Shown piece after piece: positions 1 through 8,514 of a stretch of 43,945 bases of DNA. The stretch is from assembly GCA_021324635.1 (NCBI GenBank), contig JAJPIS010000012.1, positions 1 through 43,945 on the forward strand, read 5' to 3'. This DNA is from Gemmatimonadota bacterium (lineage in GTDB: Bacteria > Gemmatimonadota > Gemmatimonadetes > Gemmatimonadales > Gemmatimonadaceae). Below the pieces are notes generated by a model. It did not search any database and was not told the DNA's origin. It saw only the letters and a program-made list of their open reading frames with translations. Position 1 is the first letter of the stretch. The number at the start of each line of letters is the position of its first letter. A program made the position numbers and the translations under genes.

Positions 1-603
1 GCCGGCACGGCGCTGGCCTTCCAGTCCTCGCAGCAGGGACTGGTCGTCCTCCTCGGCCTCTCGATCTTCGTCATCTACGTCGTGCTCGGGATCCTCTACG
101 AGAGCTTCATCCACCCGATCACCATCCTCTCCGGCATCCCGTTCGCCGCCGTCGGCGCCCTCATCGCCCTCATGGCGACTCGGCTCGACCTCGACGTGTA
201 CGGCTATGTGGGGATCATCATGTTGATCGGGATCGTGAAGAAGAACGCGATCATGATGATCGACTTCGCGATCGCCTCGGAGCGGGCCGGGCACCGCTCG
301 GCCCGGGACGCCATCGTCGAGGCCGCCAGCATCCGGTTCCGGCCCATCATGATGACCACCATGGCGGCGATCATGGGGAGCCTGCCGATCGCGATCGGAC
401 TCGGGGCGACCGGGAGCTCGCGCCGGACCCTCGGGGTGACGGTCGTCGGCGGGCTCGCCATCTCCCAGATCGTGACCCTCTACATGACGCCCGTCTTCTA
501 TACCTACCTGGATGAGCTCCAGGGCTGGCTCGCGCGCCTGCTGCGCCGCGCCACCCCGCCGGTGCGCATCCCGTCCGCGATCCCCGTCCCGAGTGGGGAC
601 TGA
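1..603 (+). CDS. RND efflux pump inner-membrane subunit, C-terminal fragment
   Basis: The window opens inside this gene; the frame is open from base 1 to the TGA at 601-603, giving 200 residues of the C-terminal membrane half. It matches the end of the complete RND protein that follows almost residue for residue: the TM10 stretch GIVKKNAIMMIDFA (the KN lysine corresponds to AcrB Lys940 of the proton relay), the RFRPIMMT motif of TM11 (AcrB Arg971) and the closing TPVFYTYLDEL. Proteins of this HAE1 family are proton-driven exporters that trimerise in the inner membrane and work with a periplasmic adaptor and an outer-membrane channel. Only 6 bases separate it from the next gene, so the two are co-transcribed and probably form an MdtB/MdtC-type hetero-pump. 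Start, N-terminus and the adaptor gene, if adjacent, lie outside the window. Confidence 0.93.
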   Translation, partial: AGTALAFQSSQQGLVVLLGLSIFVIYVVLGILYESFIHPITILSGIPFAAVGALIALMATRLDLDVYGYVGIIMLIGIVKKNAIMMIDFAIASERAGHRSARDAIVEAASIRFRPIMMTTMAAIMGSLPIAIGLGATGSSRRTLGVTVVGGLAISQIVTLYMTPVFYTYLDELQGWLARLLRRATPPVRIPSAIPVPSGD

Positions 604-609
604 CCGCCC

Positions 610-3600
610 ATGACCCGTCTGTTCATCACCCGTCCCGTCATGACGACCCTCGTCATGATCTCGATCGTCTTCTTCGGCTACATCGCCTACACGCGCCTCG
701 CGGTCAGCGACCTGCCGAACGTCGACTACCCGACGATCACCGTCAACGCCACGCTGCCGGGGGCCAGCGCCGAGACGATGGCGGCGACGGTCGCGACACC
801 GCTCGAGAAGCAGTTCTCGACCATCGCCGGCATCGACAACATGACGTCGACGAGCAGCATCGGCGCGACGACGATCGTGGTCCAGTTCGTTCTCGATCGC
901 AACATCGACGCGGCGGCCCAGGACATCCAGGCGGCGATCACGCAGACCCTGCGGACCCTGCCGCAGGGGATCATCCCGCCGTCGTACCAGAAGACCAACC
1001 CGGCGGCGACACCGATCCTGTACTTCGCGATCATGTCGCCGGCGCTGCCGTTGTCGACCCTCGACGAGTACGGCGAGACGACGATCGCCCAGCGGCTGTC
1101 GACGGTCAGCGGTGTCGCCCAGGTCCTCGTCTACGGCTCACAGAAGTACGCGGTGCGGATCCAGTTGGACCCGGAGGCGCTGGCGTCCCGCGGCATCGAT
1201 CTCGAGGAGGTGAACGCGGCCGTCAACGCCGAGAACGTCAACCTCCCGACCGGCATCCTGTGGGGGCCGAGCGTGGCGTTGACCCTCCAGGCCAACGGCC
1301 AACTGCCGAGCGCCTCGTCGTTCGCGAACATGATCGTCGCCTACCGCAACGGCGCTCCGGTGCGATTGAGCGACATCGGTCGAGTCACGAACGACGTCCA
1401 GAACAACAAGACGGCGAGCTGGGTGAACGGCGAGCCCGCGATCGTGCTCGCGGTGCAGCGGCAGCCCGGCACCAACACGGTCAAAGTCGCCGACGGCGTC
1501 AAGGCGGCGCTGGCGCGCATCCACAACGAGATCCCGAACACCGTCCAGGTAGTCACCCTCTACGATCGGTCGCAGTCGATCCAGGACTCGGTGACCGACG
1601 TCAAGATGACGCTGCTCCTGACGCTCGGGCTCGTCGTGCTCGTGATCTTCGTGTTCCTCAAGAACGTGTCGGCGACGATCATCCCGAGCCTGGCGCTGCC
1701 GATGTCGATCATCGGCACGTTCTCGGTCATGTACCTGCTGAACTACAGCCTCGACAACCTGTCCCTGATGGCGCTGACCCTCGCCGTCGGGTTCGTGGTC
1801 GACGATGCCATCGTGATGCTCGAGAACATCGTCCGCCATCTCGAGATGGGAAAGCCGCGGATGCAGGCGGCACTCGACGGCTCGACCGAGGTCGGGTTCA
1901 CGATCCTCTCGATGACCCTGTCGCTGGCGGCGGTGTTCATCCCGGTGCTCTTCATGCAGGGCATCATCGGGAAGCTGTTCCACGAGTTCGCGGTCACCAT
2001 CGGCGTATCGATCCTCGTCTCGGGAGTCGTCTCGCTGTCGCTGACGCCGATGCTCTGTAGCCGGTTCCTGCGCTCCGACCACGGCGTCGTCCACGGACGC
2101 GTGTACACCACGGTCGAGGGTGCGTACGAGCGAGTGCTCCACGCCTACGAGCGGAGCCTCGCCTGGGTCATGGCGCGGCGGCTCGAGACCGTCGGGTTCT
2201 CGATCGCGACGCTGGTCATCACCGGCTGGCTCTTCTATGCCATCCCCAAGGGACTCTTCCCCACCGATGACACCGGGCAGCTCGTGGTCACGACCGAGGC
2301 CGCCGAGGGGGTCTCCTACGAGGCCCTGATCGCCCACCAGCAGGAGGTGGCGGCGATCATGGCCAAGGACCCGGACGTGCTCTCGGTGCAGGCCTCGGTC
2401 GGGACGCTGCCGGCCGCCAACCAGGGGCAGGTCACGGTCAACCTCAAGCCGGTGAACGAGCGCGCGCACTCGGCCCAGGAGATCGCGGTGTCGCTCGCCA
2501 AGGAAGTGGCCGGCGTGCCGGGGATCTCGGTGTTCGTCCAGAACCCGCCCGCGATCTCGATCGGCGGCCTCCAGACGAAGAGCCTCTATCAGTTCACGAT
2601 GCAGAGCGGCAACATCGCGGCCCTCGACTCGAGTGCCCGCGTGCTGGAGGACAGGCTCAAGGCGCTCCCGGGTCTCGCCGGCGTCACGAGCGACCTCCTG
2701 ATCGAGAATCCCGAGGTGACGATCCAGATCGATCGGCCCCGGGCCGCCTCGCTCGGCGTCTCGCCGTCCGAGGTCGAGAACGTGCTCTACGATGCGTTCG
2801 GCCAGCGCCAGGTGTCGACGATCTACACCTCGACGAACGAGTACTGGGTGGTGATGGAGGTGCTGCCGCGGTACCAGCGCGACATCAACTCCCTCAATGC
2901 GCTCTACGTCCGGGCGACGAACGGGCCGCTGGTGCCGCTCAGCGCGGTCGCGCGCTTCGTGCCGACGATCGGGCCGGTGACGATCAACCATTCCGGGCAA
3001 CTGCCGTCGGTGACGATCTCCTTCGACGTGCAGCCGGGCGTGTCACTCGGCACGGCGGTCGCCCAGGTGCAGCAGATCGCGCGGGAGACCCTGCCACCGG
3101 CGGTGACGACCTCGTTTGCGGGCACGGCGCAGGCGTACCAGACGTCGATGCAGGGCCTGCCGCTCCTGCTCGCCCTCACGATCTTCGTCATCTACATCAT
3201 CCTGGGCGTGCTCTACGAGAGCTTCGTGCACCCGATCACGATCCTGACCGGCCTCCCGTTCGCCGCCTTCGGGGCGCTGGTGACGCTGATGCTGCTGGGC
3301 ATGGATCTCGACATCTACGGGTTCGTCGGGATCATCATGCTGATCGGGATCGTGAAGAAGAACGCGATCATGATGATCGACTTCGCGATCGAGGCCGAGC
3401 GGACCGGACATCATACGCCGCGCGAGGCGATCCTCGAGGCGGCGAGCATCCGCTTCCGACCGATCATGATGACGACGGTGGCCGCCCTGATGGGCGCGAT
3501 CCCGATCGCCTTCGGCTGGGGCGCCGGGGCCTCGGTGCGCCGTCCGCTTGGGGTCGTGGTGGTGGGCGGGCTCGCGTTCTCGCAGCTGGTGACGCTATAC

Positions 3601-3732
3601 GTGACGCCGGTGTTCTACACGTATCTGGACGAGCTCCAGAGCTGGTTCCAGCGTCGCGCCGCCGCCCGGCGCCGCCTCGCCGGCGACGCCCCGGTCGCCG
3701 GCGGCCCGGTGCCTTTCCCGGCCGGAGATTGA
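610..3732 (+). CDS. RND multidrug efflux transporter (HAE1 family, MdtB/MdtC-like), complete
   Basis: A 1040-residue RND permease, the usual family length. It starts with the typical first helix (FITRPVMTTLVMISIVFFG) and a porter-domain motif (SDLPNVDYPTI). The proton-relay residues are all present: VVDDA in TM4 (Asp398, Asp399), KKNAI in TM10 (Lys917) and RFRP in TM11 (Arg948), so it should be an active proton antiporter. It is predicted to export hydrophobic drugs, bile-salt-like compounds or siderophore-like molecules from the inner membrane or periplasm; the substrate cannot be read from sequence. The gene follows a second RND gene by 6 bases, the arrangement of MdtBC/MuxBC pumps that form heterotrimers. 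No strong ribosome site precedes the ATG, which fits translational coupling. It ends 17 bases before the convergent stop of the next gene. Confidence 0.95.
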   Translation: MTRLFITRPVMTTLVMISIVFFGYIAYTRLAVSDLPNVDYPTITVNATLPGASAETMAATVATPLEKQFSTIAGIDNMTSTSSIGATTIVVQFVLDRNIDAAAQDIQAAITQTLRTLPQGIIPPSYQKTNPAATPILYFAIMSPALPLSTLDEYGETTIAQRLSTVSGVAQVLVYGSQKYAVRIQLDPEALASRGIDLEEVNAAVNAENVNLPTGILWGPSVALTLQANGQLPSASSFANMIVAYRNGAPVRLSDIGRVTNDVQNNKTASWVNGEPAIVLAVQRQPGTNTVKVADGVKAALARIHNEIPNTVQVVTLYDRSQSIQDSVTDVKMTLLLTLGLVVLVIFVFLKNVSATIIPSLALPMSIIGTFSVMYLLNYSLDNLSLMALTLAVGFVVDDAIVMLENIVRHLEMGKPRMQAALDGSTEVGFTILSMTLSLAAVFIPVLFMQGIIGKLFHEFAVTIGVSILVSGVVSLSLTPMLCSRFLRSDHGVVHGRVYTTVEGAYERVLHAYERSLAWVMARRLETVGFSIATLVITGWLFYAIPKGLFPTDDTGQLVVTTEAAEGVSYEALIAHQQEVAAIMAKDPDVLSVQASVGTLPAANQGQVTVNLKPVNERAHSAQEIAVSLAKEVAGVPGISVFVQNPPAISIGGLQTKSLYQFTMQSGNIAALDSSARVLEDRLKALPGLAGVTSDLLIENPEVTIQIDRPRAASLGVSPSEVENVLYDAFGQRQVSTIYTSTNEYWVVMEVLPRYQRDINSLNALYVRATNGPLVPLSAVARFVPTIGPVTINHSGQLPSVTISFDVQPGVSLGTAVAQVQQIARETLPPAVTTSFAGTAQAYQTSMQGLPLLLALTIFVIYIILGVLYESFVHPITILTGLPFAAFGALVTLMLLGMDLDIYGFVGIIMLIGIVKKNAIMMIDFAIEAERTGHHTPREAILEAASIRFRPIMMTTVAALMGAIPIAFGWGAGASVRRPLGVVVVGGLAFSQLVTLYVTPVFYTYLDELQSWFQRRAAARRRLAGDAPVAGGPVPFPAGD

Positions 3733-3749
3733 CGGCCGGCTGACGGGGG

Positions 3750-6380
3750 CTAGAGCGGGTCGGCGCTCCCGACCGGGGCGGGGCGCGCCGGCGCGGGCGC
3801 GGGGTCGCGGGGGACGGCCGCGAGGTCCGGGGCGAGGGCGAAGTCGGGGCCGTGGGCGAAGAGCAGGGTCTCGAGTTCGGCGGCCGGCACGGGCCGCGAA
3901 AAGTGGAACCCCTGCCCCAGCCCGCAGCCGAGCTCCTGCAGCCGCGCCCGCTGCTGCGGCTGCTCGATCCCCTCGGCGATCGTGCGCACCGAGAGCGTCG
4001 CCCCGAGCGTGATCACGGCCTGCGCCAGCGCGCGGCGGTCCGGGTCGGTGGGGTTCGCGGCCGCCGCGACGTCGTCGACGAAGGGCTTGGCGATCTTGAG
4101 GATGTCGATCGGGAACCGCTGGAGATAGCTGAGCGACGAGTAGCCGGTCCCGAAGTCGTCGATCGCCAGCCGCACGCCGACCGCCTTGACGGCCTGGAGC
4201 GCCGTGATGACGGACTCCGTCTGCGTCGTGAGCACGCTCTCGGTCAGCTCGAGGATCAGCGCGTGCGGCGCGAGCCCGGAGCCGTCGAGAGCGGCCCGGA
4301 CATCGTCGACGAACTGCGCGCTCTGGAGCTGCCGACCCGAGACGTTGACGGTGAGGACGAGCGGCGCGGCGTCGCCCCGCCGGGCGCGCCACTGCTGCAC
4401 CTGGCTGCACGCCTCTCGCAGCACCCAGGCGCCGAGCGGCATGATGAGCCCCGTCTCCTCGGCCATCGGGATGAACTGCGCGGGCGGGAGGAGCCCGCGC
4501 ACCGGATGCTGCCACCGGACGAGAGCCTCGACGCCGGTGATGCGTCCCGTCTCGAGAATCACGATCGGCTGATAGTGCAGCACGAAGTCCTCGTGCTCGA
4601 TCGCGCGGCGGAGGTCCGACTCGAGCTCGATGCGCTCGACCGCCGTGGCGTGCATCTCCGGCGCGAATCGCTCGTAGCGTCCCTTGCCGCGGGTCTTCGC
4701 CATGTACATCGCGACGTCGGCGTTGCGGAGGAGATCGTCGGCCCCGTCCCCGTCCTGGGCGGCCGCGATCCCGAGGCTCGCGCCGACGAAGATCTCCCGT
4801 CCGCTCATCGTGAACGGCCGGCCGAGTGCCGCGACGATGCGCTCGGCGACCTGCGAGCATTCGACATCCTCGCCGGGGTCCTCGATGAACACCGCGAACT
4901 CGTCGCCGCCCAGGCGGGCGACCGTGTCGGCCGCGCGGACGCAGGCGACGAGCCGACGGGCCGCCTCCACCAGGAGCGAGTCCCCGGCCGCGTGGCCGAG
5001 GCTGTCGTTGACGGTCTTGAAGTTGTCGAGGTCGAGGAAGAGCATCGCCAGCGGCGCGCGCTCCCGCCGGTGGCCGCGCGTCAGCGCATGGTCGGCCCGG
5101 TCGCGGAGCAGCGCCCGGTTGGCGAGGCCGGTCAGCGGGTCGTGAAAGGCCTGGTGCGTGAGCTGCGCCTCGAGCGCCTTGCGCTCGCTGACGTCGCGGG
5201 TGTTCAGCACGATGCCGCGGACGGACGTGTCCCGCAGCAGATTGGTCCCGACGCTCTCGACCGGGCGCCACGTCCCATCGCGATGCCACATGCGCCACTG
5301 GATCGGCACCGATGCGGCGCCGTCGGCGACCGAGCGGTGCAGGAAGAGCTGCACCGCGGCGGCGTCCTCCGGGTGCGCGAGATCGACGAGCGGCAGCCCC
5401 TCGAGCTCGGGCGGCTGGTGGCCGAACAGCCGGGAGATCGACGGACTCTGGTACGAGATGCGATGCGTGTCATCGACGACCGTGATCAGGTCCGACCCGT
5501 TCTGCACGAGTGAGCGGAAGCGCTCGTCCTGCCGGACGCGCTCCGAGACGAGACGGACATTGTCCCGCGCGGCCATCATCTGGCGACCGACGACGAGGGC
5601 GGTGAGCGCCAGCGAGCCCAGGATGACCTGCCCGAGCTCCTGGTCCCAGACCGGATACGAGGCATAGAGCAGCAGGCCGGCACCGCCGATCACCGACGCA
5701 TAGGGGAGGACCGACACTCGCGGGAGTGTGGCCGCCTCCTGCCGCTCGGGCGCCACGCCGCGCGAGGCGACGATCCACTGGACCCGGGCCGCGAGCGCGA
5801 ACAGGACGCCGGCGCTCAGCCAGATGACGTCGAGCACGTCCCCCGTTTGATAGTCGCTCGCCAGGCGCATGTTGCCGTAGACGAGGTCGGCCACGAACTG
5901 CGCGCCGATCGCCAGGACCAGGAAGTGCAGCGCCCGCCGCACGCTCTCGGCCGGGGCGCGCCCGAGCATCGTCGCGGCGGCGAGCAGGAGCACGAGGTCG
6001 CCGACCGGGAAGGCGATCGCCAGCCCGCCCTCGAGCCCGGGGCTGCGGGTCGCGAGCGCCGTGGGCCGGAGCACCAGGAACCACACCAGCATGCTGCCGC
6101 CGACGAGCACGGTCGCGACATCGAACCAGAACTTGGCCCGCTCTTCCCGGGCCCGCGGGGCGACGGGAAAGGCGAGGAGCCCGGCGAGCCAGAGGGGATA
6201 GCTGGTGAGCGAGACCAGGTCCGTCCACACCTGCGTCTGCTCGGTACCGAGCACGAGCTCGTAGTACATCCAGCAGGTGTCGCCGATGAAGACGCAGAAC
6301 GCCGCTCCGGCGAGGAACATCCACCCGCGCCGGAGTCCCGACCCGAGCGCCGGGTGCCGCGACGTCCGCCACGACAGCAC
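3750..6380 (-). CDS. Membrane PAS-GGDEF-EAL cyclic-di-GMP protein (start uncertain)
   Basis: Predicted cyclic-di-GMP turnover enzyme. Numbered from the GTG at 6380 (876 aa), residues 1-250 are mostly hydrophobic helices forming a membrane sensor, a PAS domain lies at about 290-400, GGDEF at 491-495, and EAL at 618-620. The diguanylate cyclase motif is intact and is preceded by an RxxD product-inhibition site (RAAD five residues upstream). The phosphodiesterase half keeps EAL, the VNVS and LELTES motifs, DDFGTG, a KI lysine and AEGIE, so both activities are possible; the usual KID is KIA here. The start is doubtful: the frame stays open upstream to a TAG near 6669 and translates into a convincing extra membrane helix (ALAIAVLAGYWLLRICW) that GTG 6380 would cut off. 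That extension has no ATG, GTG or TTG; a CTG lies at 6540-6542. An unusual start or a frameshift is possible. Confidence 0.88.
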   Translation of the reverse strand: MLSWRTSRHPALGSGLRRGWMFLAGAAFCVFIGDTCWMYYELVLGTEQTQVWTDLVSLTSYPLWLAGLLAFPVAPRAREERAKFWFDVATVLVGGSMLVWFLVLRPTALATRSPGLEGGLAIAFPVGDLVLLLAAATMLGRAPAESVRRALHFLVLAIGAQFVADLVYGNMRLASDYQTGDVLDVIWLSAGVLFALAARVQWIVASRGVAPERQEAATLPRVSVLPYASVIGGAGLLLYASYPVWDQELGQVILGSLALTALVVGRQMMAARDNVRLVSERVRQDERFRSLVQNGSDLITVVDDTHRISYQSPSISRLFGHQPPELEGLPLVDLAHPEDAAAVQLFLHRSVADGAASVPIQWRMWHRDGTWRPVESVGTNLLRDTSVRGIVLNTRDVSERKALEAQLTHQAFHDPLTGLANRALLRDRADHALTRGHRRERAPLAMLFLDLDNFKTVNDSLGHAAGDSLLVEAARRLVACVRAADTVARLGGDEFAVFIEDPGEDVECSQVAERIVAALGRPFTMSGREIFVGASLGIAAAQDGDGADDLLRNADVAMYMAKTRGKGRYERFAPEMHATAVERIELESDLRRAIEHEDFVLHYQPIVILETGRITGVEALVRWQHPVRGLLPPAQFIPMAEETGLIMPLGAWVLREACSQVQQWRARRGDAAPLVLTVNVSGRQLQSAQFVDDVRAALDGSGLAPHALILELTESVLTTQTESVITALQAVKAVGVRLAIDDFGTGYSSLSYLQRFPIDILKIAKPFVDDVAAAANPTDPDRRALAQAVITLGATLSVRTIAEGIEQPQQRARLQELGCGLGQGFHFSRPVPAAELETLLFAHGPDFALAPDLAAVPRDPAPAPARPAPVGSADPL

Positions 6381-6770
6381 GGCCGCGACGAGATAGACCG
6401 GCCAGTAGTAGATGGATGCGGCGATGCCGAGCGACTCGGTCGATCCGCGCCAGCAGATGCGCAGGAGCCAGTACCCGGCGAGGACCGCGATCGCGAGCGC
6501 GATGCTCGATGCGGCATCGTCATCCTTCCACCAGCGCGGCAGCGCGCGGGGTGTGTAGGGCGGATACGTGCCGGTAACCGGCTCGGAGCGGGTGATAGTC
6601 GGAGTCGGTGAGGGATGCGCGGCGCGGCACCGGGGGTGGGCGTCCGGTCCGGTGACCGCCTACAGACGATCTGGCCGCCCCGGACGTCAGGCGGGGCGGC
6701 CGAGCGGACAATTTGGCCGTTCGCGGTCCCGCAAAGGAAGGGGCAACCGCACGACGATGATGCCCCGCGC

Positions 6771-7200
6771 GTAGGGGCGGCATTCATGCCGCCCGCGATG
6801 CGCATCCCACACCGATGCCGGGCGGCATTCATGCCGCCCGCGATTCGCATCCCGCACCGATGCCGGGGCGGCGTTTCGCGCGCGATCCCGCGTCCCGCGG
6901 CCACCAACGGAACGGGGTTTATTGGATGGTGCAGGGGCAATTCGCGACGCGAATTGCCCCTGCACCGGAACCGGCGACGACCGGCGGGATGATGGTGCCG
7001 TCGTGGGCCCAGGGCGACGTGCGCGCCCCGTAGGGGCGGCATTCATGCCGCCCGCGACTCGCATCCCGCACGGATGTCTGGCCCCGCATTTCGGGCGCCC
7101 CCGTCCCTCCCATTTCGCACGAATGCCGGGGCGGCATTCATGCCGCCCGCGATTCGCATTCCGCACCGATGCCTGGCCCGGCATTTCGGGCGGCCGCCGT
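6771..7200. repeat. Cluster of four palindromic dispersed repeats in a gene-free patch
   Basis: Four exact copies of the 20-base palindrome GGGCGGCATTCATGCCGCCC lie at 6775-6794, 6820-6839, 7034-7053 and 7129-7148. The arms GGGCGGCAT/ATGCCGCCC surround a 2-base loop. At least two copies are preceded by GTAGG, and each is followed by a degenerate tail of about 30-50 bases (CGCGATTCGCATCCCGCACC, then GATGCC and a GGCATTTCGGGCG-like end), so the real unit is longer than the palindrome. The layout resembles REP/BIME or small non-autonomous elements of GC-rich genomes. No transposase of the REP-associated type is present in the window. Short open frames across this patch repeat the same peptide and are translations of the repeat, not genes. 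The stretch from about 6545 to 7275 holds no gene I can support. Confidence 0.85.
6931..6963. repeat. Perfect 16-bp-arm palindrome
   Basis: Bases 6931-6946 (GCAGGGGCAATTCGCG) are the exact reverse complement of 6948-6963, with a single A between them. The sequence is different from the neighbouring 20-base palindromes but shares the style of a GGGGC-rich outer edge and an AT-containing centre. It would form a cruciform or, in RNA, a very stable hairpin. It has no T-tract and does not follow a gene end directly, so a terminator is less likely than a second type of REP-like element. Confidence 0.85.
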
Positions 7201-7275
7201 TGGCGGAACGGCCCGCGTCCCGCGGCCGTCCCGGCATTGCAACGCCGCCCGCGGCCGCGGCCGCGCGACCGCCGG

Positions 7276-8445
7276 TTACGATCCGGGACGGGCGCGCATG
7301 GCCGCGGGGTCGAGGCCCTGGGCGTGGCACCAGCGGGCGTACGCGGCAGGGGAGACCTCGGACGGTTTGATCTCGCTCCGGCCGCCCCAGAACACGTTGG
7401 TGTAGCCGACGGCGATGCCGGCGTCGGCCAGGTGCCGGTCGATGGCGGCCTTGTGGGCGAGCACGGTCGCCTTGTCCGTCCCGTGTACCACCGCCATCAC
7501 GTTGACGTCCCGGAACTCCGGGCCGCCCTCGCGCCAGTAGGCGTGCGTCACGATGTAGTGGCGCCCGACCTCACGACCGGCATCGATCTCCCGCCCGGGC
7601 GGGACCCGCCAGTGAAACAGCGCATTGTAGCGCGTGACGCGGGTGCCCCCGACCGATGGCTTGACGTGCTCGAGAAAGGTCGAGAAGCGGCCGATCACCC
7701 CGCGCGCGGCGAGTCGCTCGGCGACATCGCAGAATGCGTCGAGCTCGACGCCGGCCTCGGCCGCGCGCGCCCGCCAGGGATCGAGCCGCACCTCGTCGGG
7801 CGCGAGCTCGCGCTTGAGGGCCTCGAGCACCTGCCACTCGTGCGGCGACAGCTCGACGATCGACGTGTCGATGACGTCGCCGAGCACCTCGGCGCGACTC
7901 CCGGGCTCGATCGCCCGGCGGCGCACGTGGCCAACGCCGAGCGCGAACAACCGCTTGGCCGGCATGAGCCGGTAGCGGTCGGCGCCCACCCGACGGGCCA
8001 GATAGTCGCAGTGCTTCGCCATCGCATACCCCTGCGGCACCTTCACCGTCGTCCAGAGTCGATACACCGACCCCGGCGTCTCGGCGTCGGTCGACCGGAT
8101 GACGACGTGGCCGGAGAACGGGTCGTCGCGGACCATGGTGTCGAACGCCGCATCCAACCGCTCGGCCGGGACGCACCAGGCGACGAGCGCACCCGGCGCG
8201 AGGCTCGTCGCCATGAGCGTCTGGCGGATGCGACGAATGGTGCCGGCGACGAGCATCGCCCGCAGCCGCTCGAGCACGGTCGCGACCGGCACGTCCGCCC
8301 GCTCGGCGATCGCCACGAACGGCTCTCGCAGGAACCCCGCGATCCGGTCCTCCGAGACGGCCAGGATCCGGGCGTTCGTGGGATCGGTGATCTCGACCGG
8401 GACGTGGATCGGGGCGGTCAGTGACGGGGATGCGATCTCTGGCAC
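7276..8445 (-). CDS. Two-domain Lrp/AsnC-type protein resembling fused AhbA/AhbB
   Basis: A 389-residue protein built from two Lrp/AsnC-like halves. Each half has a winged-helix segment (about 20-75: FVAIAERADVPVATVLERL then GTIRRI; about 200-260: ending ARGVIGRFSTFLEH) followed by a RAM-like ligand domain (about 80-150 and 270-350). The arrangement recalls the siroheme decarboxylase subunits AhbA/AhbB (NirD/L/G/H), where AFAELAERLG...GVIRRIG and THCYRR motifs are typical; here the second-half motif reads VTHAYWRE, so the catalytic arginine pair is not clearly kept. No haem biosynthesis gene is nearby. It starts with GTG and lies 69 bases from a divergent aminotransferase gene, so it may instead be an amino-acid-responsive regulator of that gene. 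I am sure of the fold family, unsure between enzyme and regulator. Confidence 0.7.
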   Translation of the reverse strand: MPEIASPSLTAPIHVPVEITDPTNARILAVSEDRIAGFLREPFVAIAERADVPVATVLERLRAMLVAGTIRRIRQTLMATSLAPGALVAWCVPAERLDAAFDTMVRDDPFSGHVVIRSTDAETPGSVYRLWTTVKVPQGYAMAKHCDYLARRVGADRYRLMPAKRLFALGVGHVRRRAIEPGSRAEVLGDVIDTSIVELSPHEWQVLEALKRELAPDEVRLDPWRARAAEAGVELDAFCDVAERLAARGVIGRFSTFLEHVKPSVGGTRVTRYNALFHWRVPPGREIDAGREVGRHYIVTHAYWREGGPEFRDVNVMAVVHGTDKATVLAHKAAIDRHLADAGIAVGYTNVFWGGRSEIKPSEVSPAAYARWCHAQGLDPAAMRARPGS

Positions 8446-8514
8446 AGCGGTGTGGAGAGGGTGAGCTTATGCAGGGGAAACATCGCCGTCCGTCCGGAAA
8501 AAGGGGAGAGATGC

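Noticed and set aside
1138-3000. Long minus-strand open frame inside the RND gene (also 19145-21766 minus, 3852-5513 plus, 10423-11940 plus, 23245-25224 plus, 26694-28589 plus)
   Set aside because: In GC-rich DNA the strand opposite a real gene often stays open. These translations are Arg/Asp/Gly/His-rich, have no family motif, and each lies over a gene with clear domains.
6771-7200. CRISPR array
   Set aside because: The repeated unit is itself a full palindrome, only four copies exist, spacing is irregular (45, 214 and 95 bases), and the sequence between copies is related repeat tail, not unique spacers.
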